DNA of 64,000 nucleotides from Microtetraspora glauca (GTDB lineage: Bacteria > Actinomycetota > Actinomycetes > Streptomycetales > Streptomycetaceae), in the NCBI GenBank assembly GCA_000721275.1, contig JOFO01000026.1, positions 18,876 through 82,875 of the forward strand. The letters are read 5' to 3'. The number at the start of each line of letters is the position of its first letter. Position 1 is the stretch's first letter. A model generated the notes under the pieces. That model worked only from the letters and a program-made list of their open reading frames with translations. It was not told the origin of the DNA and did no database searches. A program made the translations under genes and the position numbers. Shown here in pieces: positions 35,614 to 44,125 of this stretch.

Positions 35614-36660
35614 TCAGCTGGACTCCCGCCGGACGACCCGCGAGTCCAGGAGGGCGCGCGGGGCGGTCGCCCCGGCGACGCCGTTCACCGCGTCGTCGAC
35701 CAGCCGGGCCAGTTCGTGCCCGGGCATCATGTCGACGCGCACGGTGGTCAGGCGGGGGCGGAGCAGGCGGCCGAGGAGGAGGTCGTCGGCGCCGACGACG
35801 GCGGTCTCGTCGGGGACGGTCGTGCCGGCGTCCTGGAGGGCGCGCATCAGGAGCATGGCGTACTCGTCGTTGTACGCGAAGACGGCGTCGAGGGCGAGCC
35901 GGGGCCAGCGCCCGGCCAGCTCCTCGGCGGACTCCTCGGTGTACGAGAGGGGCAGGGGTACGACGGTGGCGCGGGCGGCCTCGGCGGCGCGGCGGGCGCC
36001 CTCGAGGCGGGGCCCGGAGAACATGCCGAGGCCCGGCTCCTCGGGGACGACGACGCCGATCCTGCGGCGGCCGGTGGCGATCAGGTGCTCGACGGCGACG
36101 GCGCCGATGCGCGACTGGTCCAGCACGAGGGAGTGGGTGCCGTCCGCCGGCCGGGTCCCGACGGTGAGCACCGCCTTGACGCCGGAGCGTCGCAGGATGT
36201 CCACGGCCTCGGGCGTCATCTCGACCTCGCCGGTCGAGACGACGGCGGCGGGGCGCAGCTCGGCCCACGCGCGGGCGGCGTCCTCGGGGGCGAGACCGAC
36301 GCTGCCGTACTGGACGACGGTGTAGTCGAGGCGGCGCAGGGCCCACTGGAGGTCGTGGTGGAAGCGGCTGTAGAGCGGGCCGACGGGCACGTGCACGGCG
36401 GGCAGGAGGACCATCCGGCTGTGTCCGGCGCGCAGGGTGCGGGCGGCGGCGTGGGGGACGTAGCCGAGTTCGCGGGCCGCCTCGCGGACCCGTTCGCGGG
36501 TCGGTTCGCTGATGCGGACGGCCGAGGTGTTGTTCAGCACGTAGCTGACGGTGGCCCGGGAGACGCCGGCGAGGCGGGCCACGTCCGCGCTGGTCGGTAC
36601 GGAACGGGCGGGGGTACGGCCCGGGGGGCCGTCGGCAGGCTGTTCGATCGGCTGGCTCAT
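35614..36660 (-). CDS. LacI-family transcriptional repressor
   Basis: 348 aa. Helix-turn-helix and hinge at the N terminus (TSADVARLAGVSRATVSYVLNN, about 22-43), then a periplasmic-binding-protein-like effector domain (VGADDLLLGRLLRPRLTTVR near the end). ATG 36660 gives a usual N-terminal tail of about 20 residues before the DNA-binding domain; a further upstream start would add 26 residues. Divergent from an MFS transporter with two TGACACGYGTCA operators between them. Confidence 0.94.
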   Translation of the reverse strand: MSQPIEQPADGPPGRTPARSVPTSADVARLAGVSRATVSYVLNNTSAVRISEPTRERVREAARELGYVPHAAARTLRAGHSRMVLLPAVHVPVGPLYSRFHHDLQWALRRLDYTVVQYGSVGLAPEDAARAWAELRPAAVVSTGEVEMTPEAVDILRRSGVKAVLTVGTRPADGTHSLVLDQSRIGAVAVEHLIATGRRRIGVVVPEEPGLGMFSGPRLEGARRAAEAARATVVPLPLSYTEESAEELAGRWPRLALDAVFAYNDEYAMLLMRALQDAGTTVPDETAVVGADDLLLGRLLRPRLTTVRVDMMPGHELARLVDDAVNGVAGATAPRALLDSRVVRRESS

Positions 36661-36732
36661 CGCTTCGGCATCTTTCCAGAAGAATCCCGGCGCGGGTCTG
36701 GCGGATGGCCGGAAGTGAGTGCTACACAATGC

Positions 36733-36757
36733 TGACACGCGTCACTGACACGTGTCA
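36733..36757. promoter_or_regulatory. two tandem LacI-type operators
   Basis: TGACACGTGTCA (36746-36757) is a perfect 12-bp palindrome and TGACACGCGTCA (36733-36744) a near-perfect copy, 13 bp apart. They lie 60-84 bp upstream of the MFS start and 73-97 bp upstream of lacI, just after a TACACAAT stretch that could be a -10 for the MFS gene. Confidence 0.75.
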
Positions 36758-36816
36758 CTCCCCCGAAATCATCCGCTCACCGCCCCGTCGTCGGGCGTTC
36801 TCCCCTGGAGGGCACT

Positions 36817-38148
36817 GTGGCCCTTTCCTCTCCCGGAACCGGAGCCGGAGCCGAGACCGGAGCCGAGACCGGAGCTGAGACCGGAGCCGAGACCGGAGCC
36901 GGCGGCGGCACCGGTTCCGCCGCCGCGGGCCCGGGCCCCGGCTCCGCCGCCGGCCCTCGGGCCACCCGCGGTCTGCTGCCGCTGCTCCTCCTCGGCAACA
37001 CCTCCCTGTACGCCCTCTACATCGGCGTGCCCGGGCTGCTGCTCGCGCTCCAGATCGAGGCGATCGACCCGGCCGACAAGGTGGCGAACTTCGGTCTCGT
37101 CTCCGGCATATCCGCGATCTTCGCGACCGTCTTCAACCCGGTCGCCGGGGCGCTCTCCGACCGCTCGGGGCGCCGCAACCCCTGGATCCTGGCCGGCGGT
37201 CTGCTCGCCGTGCCGGTGATGCTGCTGCTCGGCAGCGTGCACACGATCCTGCTGGTCACCATCGCCTGGTGTCTGGGACAGGCGGTGCTGAACGTCTACC
37301 AGGCCGCCCTCACCTCCGTGGTGCCCGACCGGGTGCCGTTCGGCTCGCGCGGGAAGGCGTCGGCGGCCGTCGGCCTCGGCCTGCCGATCGGCTCCACGGT
37401 CGGCGCCCTGGTCGGCGCGGCGTTCTCGGACGACTACCGGACGGGGTACCTGGTCTTCGGCGCGGTCGTCGCCGTCACCGCGGTCGTCTTCACGTCGCTC
37501 GCCCGCGAGGAGCGGATGCCCGCCCGGGCGCCGATGCCGGTCACGGCGCAGATCGCCGCCTTCGGCAGCGCCCTGAAGGACCACGACTTCCGCTGGGCGT
37601 TCATCGGCCGGGCCCTGCTGGTCCTCGGCTACTTCGCGGTGGCCGGCTTCCAGCTGTACATCCTCAAGGACCACACCGTCCTGCCGGCCGGGCTGTCGGC
37701 CGAGGAGGCCGTGGCCGTCCTGATGCCGGTGAACTCCGTCGCGATGATGGTCTCCACGGTCCTCGGCGGCTGGCTGTCGGACCGCTTCGACCGGCGCAAG
37801 CTGTTCGTCGGCGCCTCGGCGGCGCTCGCCGCCGCCGCCCTGCTGATCCCGGCGGTCTCCACCAGCTGGACCGCGATGCTCGTCTTCTCGGTCGTCAACG
37901 GCCTCGGCTTCGGCTGCTACATGGCCGTGGACACGGCCCTGGTGACGATGGTCCTGCCGAAGGCGGAGGACGCGGCCCGCGACATGGGCGTCCTGAACGT
38001 CGCCAACGCGGGACCGCAGATCGTGGCGCCGTTCGTCGCCTCCGCGGTGGTCTCGATCGGCGGCGGCTACACCCCGCTGTTCCTCCTCGCGGCGGTCCTC
38101 TCGGTCCTGGGCGCCCTCGCGGTCCGCCCGATCCGCTCCGTACGCTGA
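36817..38148 (+). CDS. MFS transporter
   Basis: 443 aa, 12 membrane helices. The intracellular loop GALSDRSGRRNPW and its second-half equivalent GGWLSDRFDRRKLF are the MFS signature. The first ~48 residues are a low-complexity tail with four ETGA repeats from a 12-bp tandem repeat. GTG 36817 follows GGAGG. Likely a sugar or glycoside transporter, given the divergent LacI repressor and shared operators; the substrate is unknown. Confidence 0.93.
   Translation: MALSSPGTGAGAETGAETGAETGAETGAGGGTGSAAAGPGPGSAAGPRATRGLLPLLLLGNTSLYALYIGVPGLLLALQIEAIDPADKVANFGLVSGISAIFATVFNPVAGALSDRSGRRNPWILAGGLLAVPVMLLLGSVHTILLVTIAWCLGQAVLNVYQAALTSVVPDRVPFGSRGKASAAVGLGLPIGSTVGALVGAAFSDDYRTGYLVFGAVVAVTAVVFTSLAREERMPARAPMPVTAQIAAFGSALKDHDFRWAFIGRALLVLGYFAVAGFQLYILKDHTVLPAGLSAEEAVAVLMPVNSVAMMVSTVLGGWLSDRFDRRKLFVGASAALAAAALLIPAVSTSWTAMLVFSVVNGLGFGCYMAVDTALVTMVLPKAEDAARDMGVLNVANAGPQIVAPFVASAVVSIGGGYTPLFLLAAVLSVLGALAVRPIRSVR
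36847..36894 (+). repeat. four 12-bp tandem repeats in the MFS N-terminal tail
   Basis: GGAGCCGAGACC is repeated four times (one copy has a C-to-T change), encoding an E-T-G-A repeat. The length is a multiple of three, so copy-number change would keep the frame. Confidence 0.9.
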
Positions 38149-38203
38149 TCAAGCCGCCCGCCAACCCCCTGCGGGCCGCGCCCTTCTGACGTACCGTTCG
38201 GGC

Positions 38204-38431
38204 ATGGACGAGTCGACGGACAGCTCGATGACGGGACTGCTCGGCCGGGTGACCGGGACCATCGGGCCCGGGCTCGTCGGCGAGGTGATCATCCGGATCC
38301 GCGGCGGCGCCGAGCACTTCCTCGCCTACGCCGCCTCCCCGAAGCAGCGGATCGAGGTCGGCTCCCTCGTCACCGTCGTGGAACACCTCCCTCCGCGCAC
38401 CGTCTACGTCACAACCGTGTACGACCTCTGA
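38204..38431 (+). CDS. short NfeD-like OB-fold protein
   Basis: 75 aa. The sequence MTGLLGRVTGTIGPGLVGEV...VGSLVTVVEHLPPRTVYVT matches the soluble OB-fold domain of NfeD proteins without the membrane or protease parts. It precedes a flotillin gene by 94 nt, and NfeD plus flotillin (e.g. YqeZ/YuaG partners) is a conserved pairing in membrane microdomains. No clear ribosome site; ATG 38228 is an alternative start. Confidence 0.78.
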   Translation: MDESTDSSMTGLLGRVTGTIGPGLVGEVIIRIRGGAEHFLAYAASPKQRIEVGSLVTVVEHLPPRTVYVTTVYDL

Positions 38432-38484
38432 CACGACGTCCGGCACGACGGTTGAGCCGCGTCCCTCCCGGGCGCACACTCCCC

Positions 38485-38510
38485 TCACCGGGTCCGCACG
38501 GCCCCGGTGA
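38485..38510 (+). other. hairpin directly upstream of the flotillin ribosome site
   Basis: TCACCGGG and CCCGGTGA form a perfect 8-bp stem with a 10-nt loop ending one base before the AGGGGGA ribosome site. It may attenuate or stabilise the flotillin message. Confidence 0.4.
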
Positions 38511-38525
38511 AGGGGGACCTTGCCC

Positions 38526-39962
38526 ATGGGCATCGGCATTCTGGCGGGCGCCGTCGTCGGTTCGCTCGTCGTCCTGATCGTCCTGTTCAAGATGATGTGG
38601 CGCGTCGCGGAACCCAACGAGGCGCTCATCATTTCCGGTTCCAACCACAAGAACGAGGGCCTCGGCGAGGGCATGGGGTTCCGCATCGTCACCGGCCGCG
38701 GCACCCTCGTGGTGCCCGGCGTGCAGGCGGTGCGGAAGCTGTCGCTGGACCTCAACGAGACCCAGTTGCAGGTCGAGTGCGTCACCCACCAGGGCATTCC
38801 GCTCAAGGTCCGGGGTGTGGTGATCTTCAAGGTGGGCGACGACTTCGTGTCGATCGCGAATGCCGCCCGCCGCTTCCTCGACCAGCAGAAGCTGATGAGC
38901 GAGCGGGTGCACATCGTCTTCGCCGGTCATCTCCGCGCCATCGTCGGCGGGTTGACCGTCGAGGACATGATCCGTGACCGGGAGAAGCTGACCGGGCAGG
39001 CCCGTTCGGCCTGTGGCACGGAGATGGAGAAGCTCGGCCTGATCGTCGACTCGCTCCAGATCCACGAGATCGAGGACCCGACCGGCTACATCAGGAACCT
39101 CGCCGCCCCGCACGCGGCGGCCGTCCAGCGCGACGCCCGGATCGCGCAGGCGGAGGCCAACCGGCGGGCGACCGAGGCCGAACAGCAGGCCGCCGCCCGG
39201 ATGTCGGAGGCCACCCGCGACAGCGAGATCCTCCAGGCCGGCTACCAGGCGGAGCGGGACCAGGCCAGCGCCCGCGCCCGGCAGGCCGGTCCGCTCGCCG
39301 AGGCCGCCTCCCGCCAGGAGGTCGTCGTCCAGGAGACCCGGGTCGCGGAGCTGGAGGCGCACCGCAAGGAGCAGCAGCTCCAGGCGGACGTCCGCAAGCC
39401 GGCCGACGCGCTGGCCTACGAGACCCGGACGCTGGCCGAGGCCGAGCGCGACGCCCGGATCTCGGCCGCCCAGGCCAAGGCCCGCGAGACCGAACTGGCC
39501 AGCGCCGCGGCGGCGACGGCCACCCGGGTCACCGGCGAGGCCGAGGCGGAGGCGGCCCGGGCGAAGGGGCTCGCGGTGGCCGAGGCCACCCGGGCGAAGG
39601 GCCTGGCCGAGGCCGAGTCGATCAAGGCGCGGGCGGCGGCGCTCGCGGAGAACCAGGAGGCCGTGGTCGCCCAGCAGCTGGCCGAGAAGTGGCCGGAGAT
39701 CGTCGAGGCGGGCGCGTCCGCCTTCGGCAACGTGGACCAGATGGTCCTGCTGAACGGCGCCGACGGCATGGCCGACATGTTCGCCAAGGCGCTGACCATG
39801 GGCGGCACGGGCCTCGGTCTGGCCCGCCAGCTCCTGGCCACCATGGGCCCGGCCTCCCCGGCCGCCCAGCCCGCTGCCGCCCCGGCCGCCCCGGCCGTGC
39901 CGGCGGCGCGCGGCGGCGAGAAGGAGGTGACGAGGGCCGAGATCACCGTCGACGACGCGTGA
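38526..39962 (+). CDS. flotillin-like SPFH/band-7 protein
   Basis: 478 aa. One N-terminal membrane segment (GIGILAGAVVGSLVVLIVLF), an SPFH domain (about 30-200, EALIISGSNHKN, GLIVDSLQIHEI), a long Ala/Glu-rich coiled coil (about 205-390) and a Pro/Ala-rich tail. It is the YuaG/FloT type that scaffolds membrane microdomains. ATG 38526 is chosen over TTG 38520 because of ribosome-site spacing. Paired with the upstream NfeD-like gene; a strong terminator follows. Confidence 0.94.
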   Translation: MGIGILAGAVVGSLVVLIVLFKMMWRVAEPNEALIISGSNHKNEGLGEGMGFRIVTGRGTLVVPGVQAVRKLSLDLNETQLQVECVTHQGIPLKVRGVVIFKVGDDFVSIANAARRFLDQQKLMSERVHIVFAGHLRAIVGGLTVEDMIRDREKLTGQARSACGTEMEKLGLIVDSLQIHEIEDPTGYIRNLAAPHAAAVQRDARIAQAEANRRATEAEQQAAARMSEATRDSEILQAGYQAERDQASARARQAGPLAEAASRQEVVVQETRVAELEAHRKEQQLQADVRKPADALAYETRTLAEAERDARISAAQAKARETELASAAAATATRVTGEAEAEAARAKGLAVAEATRAKGLAEAESIKARAAALAENQEAVVAQQLAEKWPEIVEAGASAFGNVDQMVLLNGADGMADMFAKALTMGGTGLGLARQLLATMGPASPAAQPAAAPAAPAVPAARGGEKEVTRAEITVDDA

Positions 39963-39989
39963 GACGAGCCCTGCCCCTCGGTACGCAGG

Positions 39990-40022
39990 ACGGGCCCGGC
40001 GCCGTGATGGCGCCGGGCCCGT
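39990..40022 (+). terminator. 14-bp hairpin terminator after flotillin
   Basis: ACGGGCCCGGCGCC and GGCGCCGGGCCCGT are perfectly complementary with a GTGAT loop, 27 nt after the flotillin stop. It can serve both strands, since the small minus-strand ORF ends at 40085. Confidence 0.9.
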
Positions 40023-40084
40023 GCCGTGACCCCGCGATCCCCGCGTACCCCGCGCGACCGCTCACCACCCCGTTCGCCGCGCGG

Positions 40085-40255
40085 TCAGTTGTGGCCGAAC
40101 CGGCGCTCTCTGCGGTGGGACGGCGTGTCGATGAGGGACTTCGGCGACTCGGCGGCGGCCGGCGTCCCGCGCTTCTCCTTGGCGGACGTGGTGTCGCGGT
40201 GCTCGTGGCCGCCCGTGCGGGCGCCCTTGTTCACCCGGGTCTGCTTCTTGCCCAC
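40085..40255 (-). CDS. 56-aa basic protein of unknown function
   Basis: Short minus-strand ORF, GTG 40255 to TGA 40085, reading V-GKKQTRVNKG then ARTGGHEHRDTTSAKEKRG and ending ERRFGHN. It is strongly basic, hydrophilic and probably disordered. A GGAGG ribosome site lies 8 nt upstream of the GTG, which supports translation. It is downstream of the PARG-like gene. I do not recognise a family. Confidence 0.6.
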   Translation of the reverse strand: MGKKQTRVNKGARTGGHEHRDTTSAKEKRGTPAAAESPKSLIDTPSHRRERRFGHN

Positions 40256-40266
40256 GATCAGTGCCT

Positions 40267-40318
40267 CCCGTGCGACGGCTCTCGGACGCGAGTCCGTGTC
40301 CTTTCAGGCTCGCACGGG
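40267..40318 (-). other. leader structure overlapping the small ORF's ribosome site
   Basis: CCCGTGCGA (40267-40275) and TCGCACGGG (40310-40318) are exact complements; between them CGGAC and GTCCG form a nested 5-bp hairpin. The outer stem covers two bases of the GGAGG site of the small ORF. It could control its translation or end the PARG transcript. Confidence 0.4.
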
Positions 40319-40345
40319 CGTACGGAGCGCGCATGGCGGGACGGG

Positions 40346-41176
40346 TCAGGCGGCGGGCGCCAGGACCCTGCGGAAGGCGGCGAGCGTCGGGGTGCCCGAG
40401 GCCCGGTCCAGGACGGCGAAGACGGTCTCGTCGAAGTGGCCGGCGAACCGTCCGTCCCCGGTCAGCAGCGCCTTGAAGGCGCCCGCCACCTCCGCCGGGT
40501 CGTTCTGGAAGACGCCGCATCCCCAGGCTCCCAGCACGAGGCGGCGGTACCCCTCGGCCGCGGCCGTCTCCAGCACCCGCTCCGCGCGGGAGGCGAGGGC
40601 GGCGGGGAGCCGGTGGGCCAGCTCGGGGTTCCGGCGGCGGACGACGCCGGCGTTCGGCGCGGGCGAGGTCAGGAAGCCGACGGTGAAGGGGTCGGCGAGC
40701 AGCGCCCCTCGGTCGTCGCGGAAGACGGGCACCCGCGGCGAGTGGATCACCCGGTCGGTGTAGAAGGCGTCCCGCTCCGCACGGTGGTGCGCGTAGTAGG
40801 CGGGGGCGCGGAGCAGGGTGGCGTGCAGGGCGGAGGAGCGGCACAGGGCCTCCTCCTGGGCCTGGGCCCCGTTGAGGTAGCCGCCGCCGGGGTTGCGGGC
40901 GGAGGCGAAGTTCAGGACGGCGACCGGGCCGCCGGGGTCGGCGGCGGTCATCCGGCGGGCGGCGGCGAGGCTGCTCTCGCCGGTGACCTCGATCCGGCCG
41001 GGACGGTCGGTGCCGGGGGTGACGGGGACGGAGTCGGGGCCGTGGAGACGGGTTCCGGCCAGGGCGGCGGCCAGGTCCTCGCGGAGGGAGACGGTCCGCC
41101 CGTCGGGGGCGGTGTAGGAGCCCGCGGCGACGATCGCCTCGGTCTGCCGCGCGATCTCGCGCAGTCGTGCACTCAT
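40346..41176 (-). CDS. PARG-type macrodomain protein (TIGR02452 family)
   Basis: 276 aa. The bacterial poly(ADP-ribose) glycohydrolase signature is present: NPGGGYLNGAQAQEEALCR has the GGG loop and the catalytic QEE pair (about 100-115). LGAWGCGVFQNDP is the second macrodomain loop. Such enzymes remove ADP-ribose from proteins or free chains. ATG 41176 (MSARLREIARQ) is the family start. Divergent from egtA across 313 bp. Confidence 0.88.
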   Translation of the reverse strand: MSARLREIARQTEAIVAAGSYTAPDGRTVSLREDLAAALAGTRLHGPDSVPVTPGTDRPGRIEVTGESSLAAARRMTAADPGGPVAVLNFASARNPGGGYLNGAQAQEEALCRSSALHATLLRAPAYYAHHRAERDAFYTDRVIHSPRVPVFRDDRGALLADPFTVGFLTSPAPNAGVVRRRNPELAHRLPAALASRAERVLETAAAEGYRRLVLGAWGCGVFQNDPAEVAGAFKALLTGDGRFAGHFDETVFAVLDRASGTPTLAAFRRVLAPAA

Positions 41177-41407
41177 GCGGTGCAGGATGATCGTTTCCGC
41201 ACGGCCGGGACAAACGATTTTCCGGAGCGGGTGCCCCTCTGGGGTCCGCCCCGGTGTCCCTCCGGCGTCCACCAGGAGACCGTCCGGCGCCCACGGGAAG
41301 ACTGCCCGGCGTCCGTGCGGACGCCCGGGCCGGGAGGCGCCGGGCCGGGGGGCGTTTTACGGACGTCCGGGAGCACGGGAGGCGCGCGCGGGGGCGCGCA
41401 GGCGCTC

Positions 41408-41436
41408 TTGCACGCCGCCCGGCGGTGGCTTTAGGT
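41408..41436 (+). promoter_or_regulatory. candidate promoter of the egt operon
   Basis: TTGCAC (41408-41413), 17-bp spacer, TTAGGT (41431-41436). Transcription would start near 41443, about 47 nt before egtA. The rest of the 313-bp PARG/egtA gap holds a small hairpin (GGCGTCCG-TG-CGGACGCC, 41308-41325) and no gene. Confidence 0.5.
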
Positions 41437-41489
41437 GGAAGGCAGCGGCTTCCCGACCGGTTCCGCGACCAGCACCTGGAGGTGCACGG

Positions 41490-42749
41490 ATGACGCCCAG
41501 CGGCACCCCGCGCGGCGGACCGCCCCTCACCGAGGAGGCGGCCGAGGATCTGCTGCGCTGTATCTGTTTCAAGACCGGCCCGCCCCGGACCGTGGGGGCG
41601 GAGCTGGAATGGCTCGTCCACGACCTGCGCGACCCGCGCGAGCCGGTGCCCCCGTCCCGGCTGGCGTCCGCGCTCGACGCCGTACGGTCCGTGCCGCTGG
41701 TGTCGGCGCTCACCTTCGAACCCGGCGGGCAGCTGGAGCTCAGCTCGCGTCCGGCCGGTTCTCTCATGGAATGCCTGGACTCGCTCGCCTCCGACCTGGC
41801 GGCGGTGCGCTCGGCGCTGGGCCCGCTCGGCCTGACGCTGAGCGGGTACGGGGTCGATCCGTGGCACGCGCCGCGCGAGCGGGTGCTGCGGGAGCCGCGG
41901 TACGACGCGATGGAGACGGCCCTCGCCCGGACCGGTCCGGCGGGCCGGGCGATGATGTGCGAGTCGGCCTCGGTGCAGGTCTGCCTGGACGCCGGCCACG
42001 AGGAGCCGGGCCCGCTCGGCTATCTGCGCCGCTGGGAGCTGGCGCACCTGTTCGGCGCGGTGCTGGTGGCGGTCTTCGCCAACTCGCCGCAGCACGGCGG
42101 GCGGCGGACCGGCTGGCGCTCCACCCGGCAGTCGCTGTGGGCGGAGCTGGACCCGCGGCGGACGCTGGCGCCGCCGGCGGACGGCGAGCCGCGCGCCGCG
42201 TGGACCGCGCACGTGCTGGACACCCCGGTGCTGTGCGTGCGGGCGGACGAGGGCCCGTGGCTGGTGCCGGAGGGGCTGACCTTCCGGGAGTGGCTGCGGA
42301 CCGGGCTGCCGCGTCCGGTCGACGCGGACGACCTGCGCTACCACCTGACGACGCTGTTCCCGCCGGTCCGGCCGCGCGGCCACCTGGAGCTGCGGATGAT
42401 CGACGCGCAGCCGGGCGCGGACGGCTGGATGGTGCCGGTGGCGCTGACGACGGCGGTCTTCGAGGACGCCGAGGCGGCCGAGGCGGTGTGGCGGGCGGTA
42501 CGGCCGCTGGCCGGGCCGGCCGGGGCGGAACCGGCGCCCCGGAACGCGCTGTGGCGGCGGGCGGCCCGCGACGGGCTCACCGACCCCGCTCTGCACGCCG
42601 CCGCCCGCGAGGCCTTCGCGGCGGCCCGCCCCGCGCTGCGGCGGATCGGCGCGGGCGAGCAGGTGCGGAAGGCCGTGGACGCCTTCCGGGAACGGTACGT
42701 GGATCCCGGGTGCTGCCCGGCCGACGAACTCCAGGTGATGACGTCATGA
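41490..42749 (+). CDS. egtA: glutamate-cysteine ligase EgtA
   Basis: 419 aa. GCS2-type fold: VGAELEWLVHDLRDP, FEPGGQLELSSRPA, MMCESASVQVCLDAG and HLELRMIDAQPG are the glutamate-cysteine ligase blocks. It makes gamma-glutamylcysteine, the sulfur donor for ergothioneine. ATG 41490 follows GGAGG. Its TGA overlaps egtB (ATGA), starting a four-gene coupled operon. Confidence 0.95.
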   Translation: MTPSGTPRGGPPLTEEAAEDLLRCICFKTGPPRTVGAELEWLVHDLRDPREPVPPSRLASALDAVRSVPLVSALTFEPGGQLELSSRPAGSLMECLDSLASDLAAVRSALGPLGLTLSGYGVDPWHAPRERVLREPRYDAMETALARTGPAGRAMMCESASVQVCLDAGHEEPGPLGYLRRWELAHLFGAVLVAVFANSPQHGGRRTGWRSTRQSLWAELDPRRTLAPPADGEPRAAWTAHVLDTPVLCVRADEGPWLVPEGLTFREWLRTGLPRPVDADDLRYHLTTLFPPVRPRGHLELRMIDAQPGADGWMVPVALTTAVFEDAEAAEAVWRAVRPLAGPAGAEPAPRNALWRRAARDGLTDPALHAAAREAFAAARPALRRIGAGEQVRKAVDAFRERYVDPGCCPADELQVMTS

Positions 42750-44125
42750 CCGGCACGAAGGCGACGACCGGCACCACCGGCGCGGACGGCACCGGCACCG
42801 CCGCCACCGGCCCCGCTGCGGTGGACGCGGAGGCGCTGCGGACCCGCGCGCTGGCCGCGCTCAGCGCCGCCCGGGACCGCACCCGGCTGCTCACCGACAG
42901 CGTGGACGACGGCGAACTCACGGCCCAGCACTCGCCGTTGATGTCCCCGCTGGTCTGGGACCTGGCGCACATCGGGAACCAGGAGGAGCTGTGGCTGTGG
43001 CGGGAGGTCGCGGGCCGGGAGGCACTGCGGCCGGAGATCGACCCGCTGTACGACGCGTTCGCGCACCCGCGCGCCGAACGCCCCTCGCTCCCCCTGCTGT
43101 CGCCCGCCGAGGCCCGGTCGTACACCGCCGACGTACGCACCCGGGTGCTGGACGTGCTCGCCGGGGCCCGGATGGACGGGCGTCCGCTGCTCGACGCGGG
43201 CTTCGCCTTCGGGATGATCGCCCAGCACGAACAGCAGCACGACGAGACCATGCTGATCACCCATCAGCTGCGGAAGGGTCCGGCCGCGCTGACCGCTCCC
43301 CCGCCGCCGGTCCATCCCTCGGGGCCGCTCCCGGCGGAGGTCCTGGTGCCCGGCGGACCGTTCACCATGGGCACCTCGGACGAGCCGTGGGCGCTCGACA
43401 ACGAACGCCCCGCGCACACCCGTACCGTCGCCGCCTTCCACATCGACATCGTGCCGGTCACCAACGGCGCCTATCTGGCGTTCATGGCGGACGGCGGCTA
43501 CACCGACCGGCGGTGGTGGCACCCGGAGGGGTGGGAGCGGATCCGCGAACACGACGTCGTGGCACCGCTGTTCTGGCGGCAGGAGGGCGGGCAGTGGCTG
43601 CGCCGCCGGTTCGGGGTGACCGAGCCGGTGCCGGAGGACGAGCCCGTGGTGCACGTGAGCTGGTACGAGGCGGACGCCTACGCGCGCTGGGCGGGCCGGC
43701 GGCTGCCGACGGAGGCGGAGTGGGAGAAGGCGGCGCGGCACGACCCGGTGACCGGCCGTTCCCGCCGCTACCCGTGGGGCGACGCCGACCCCGGCCCGGA
43801 CCACGCCAATCTCGGCCAGCGGCACCTGCGGCCCGCGCGGGCCGGGAGCTATCCGGCGGGCGCCTCGCCGCTCGGGGTGCGGCAGCTCATCGGCGACGTG
43901 TGGGAGTGGACGGCGAGCGACTTCCTGCCGTACCCGGGCTTCCGCGCCTTCCCGTACAAGGAGTACTCCGAGGTGTTCTTCGGGCCGGAGTACAAGGTGC
44001 TGCGCGGCGGCTCGTTCGCCGTGGACGCGGTCGCCTGCCGGGGCACCTTCCGCAACTGGGACTATCCGGTGCGGCGGCAGATCTTCGCCGGCTTCCGCAC
44101 CGCGCGCTCCGCGGAGCTCGACTGA
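42746..44125 (+). CDS. egtB: hercynylcysteine sulfoxide synthase EgtB
   Basis: 459 aa. N-terminal DinB-like iron domain with LAHIGNQEE and the H-x3-H-x-E motif (QHEQQHDET, about 165-175) and a C-terminal formylglycine-generating-type (FGE-sulfatase) domain (GPFTMGTSD, WYEADAYARWAGRRLPTEAEWE, GFRTARS end). It joins hercynine to gamma-glutamylcysteine using O2. A ~35-residue Thr/Ala/Gly-rich N-terminal tail is unusual in length. ATG 42746 overlaps the egtA stop. Confidence 0.96.
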   Translation: MTGTKATTGTTGADGTGTAATGPAAVDAEALRTRALAALSAARDRTRLLTDSVDDGELTAQHSPLMSPLVWDLAHIGNQEELWLWREVAGREALRPEIDPLYDAFAHPRAERPSLPLLSPAEARSYTADVRTRVLDVLAGARMDGRPLLDAGFAFGMIAQHEQQHDETMLITHQLRKGPAALTAPPPPVHPSGPLPAEVLVPGGPFTMGTSDEPWALDNERPAHTRTVAAFHIDIVPVTNGAYLAFMADGGYTDRRWWHPEGWERIREHDVVAPLFWRQEGGQWLRRRFGVTEPVPEDEPVVHVSWYEADAYARWAGRRLPTEAEWEKAARHDPVTGRSRRYPWGDADPGPDHANLGQRHLRPARAGSYPAGASPLGVRQLIGDVWEWTASDFLPYPGFRAFPYKEYSEVFFGPEYKVLRGGSFAVDAVACRGTFRNWDYPVRRQIFAGFRTARSAELD

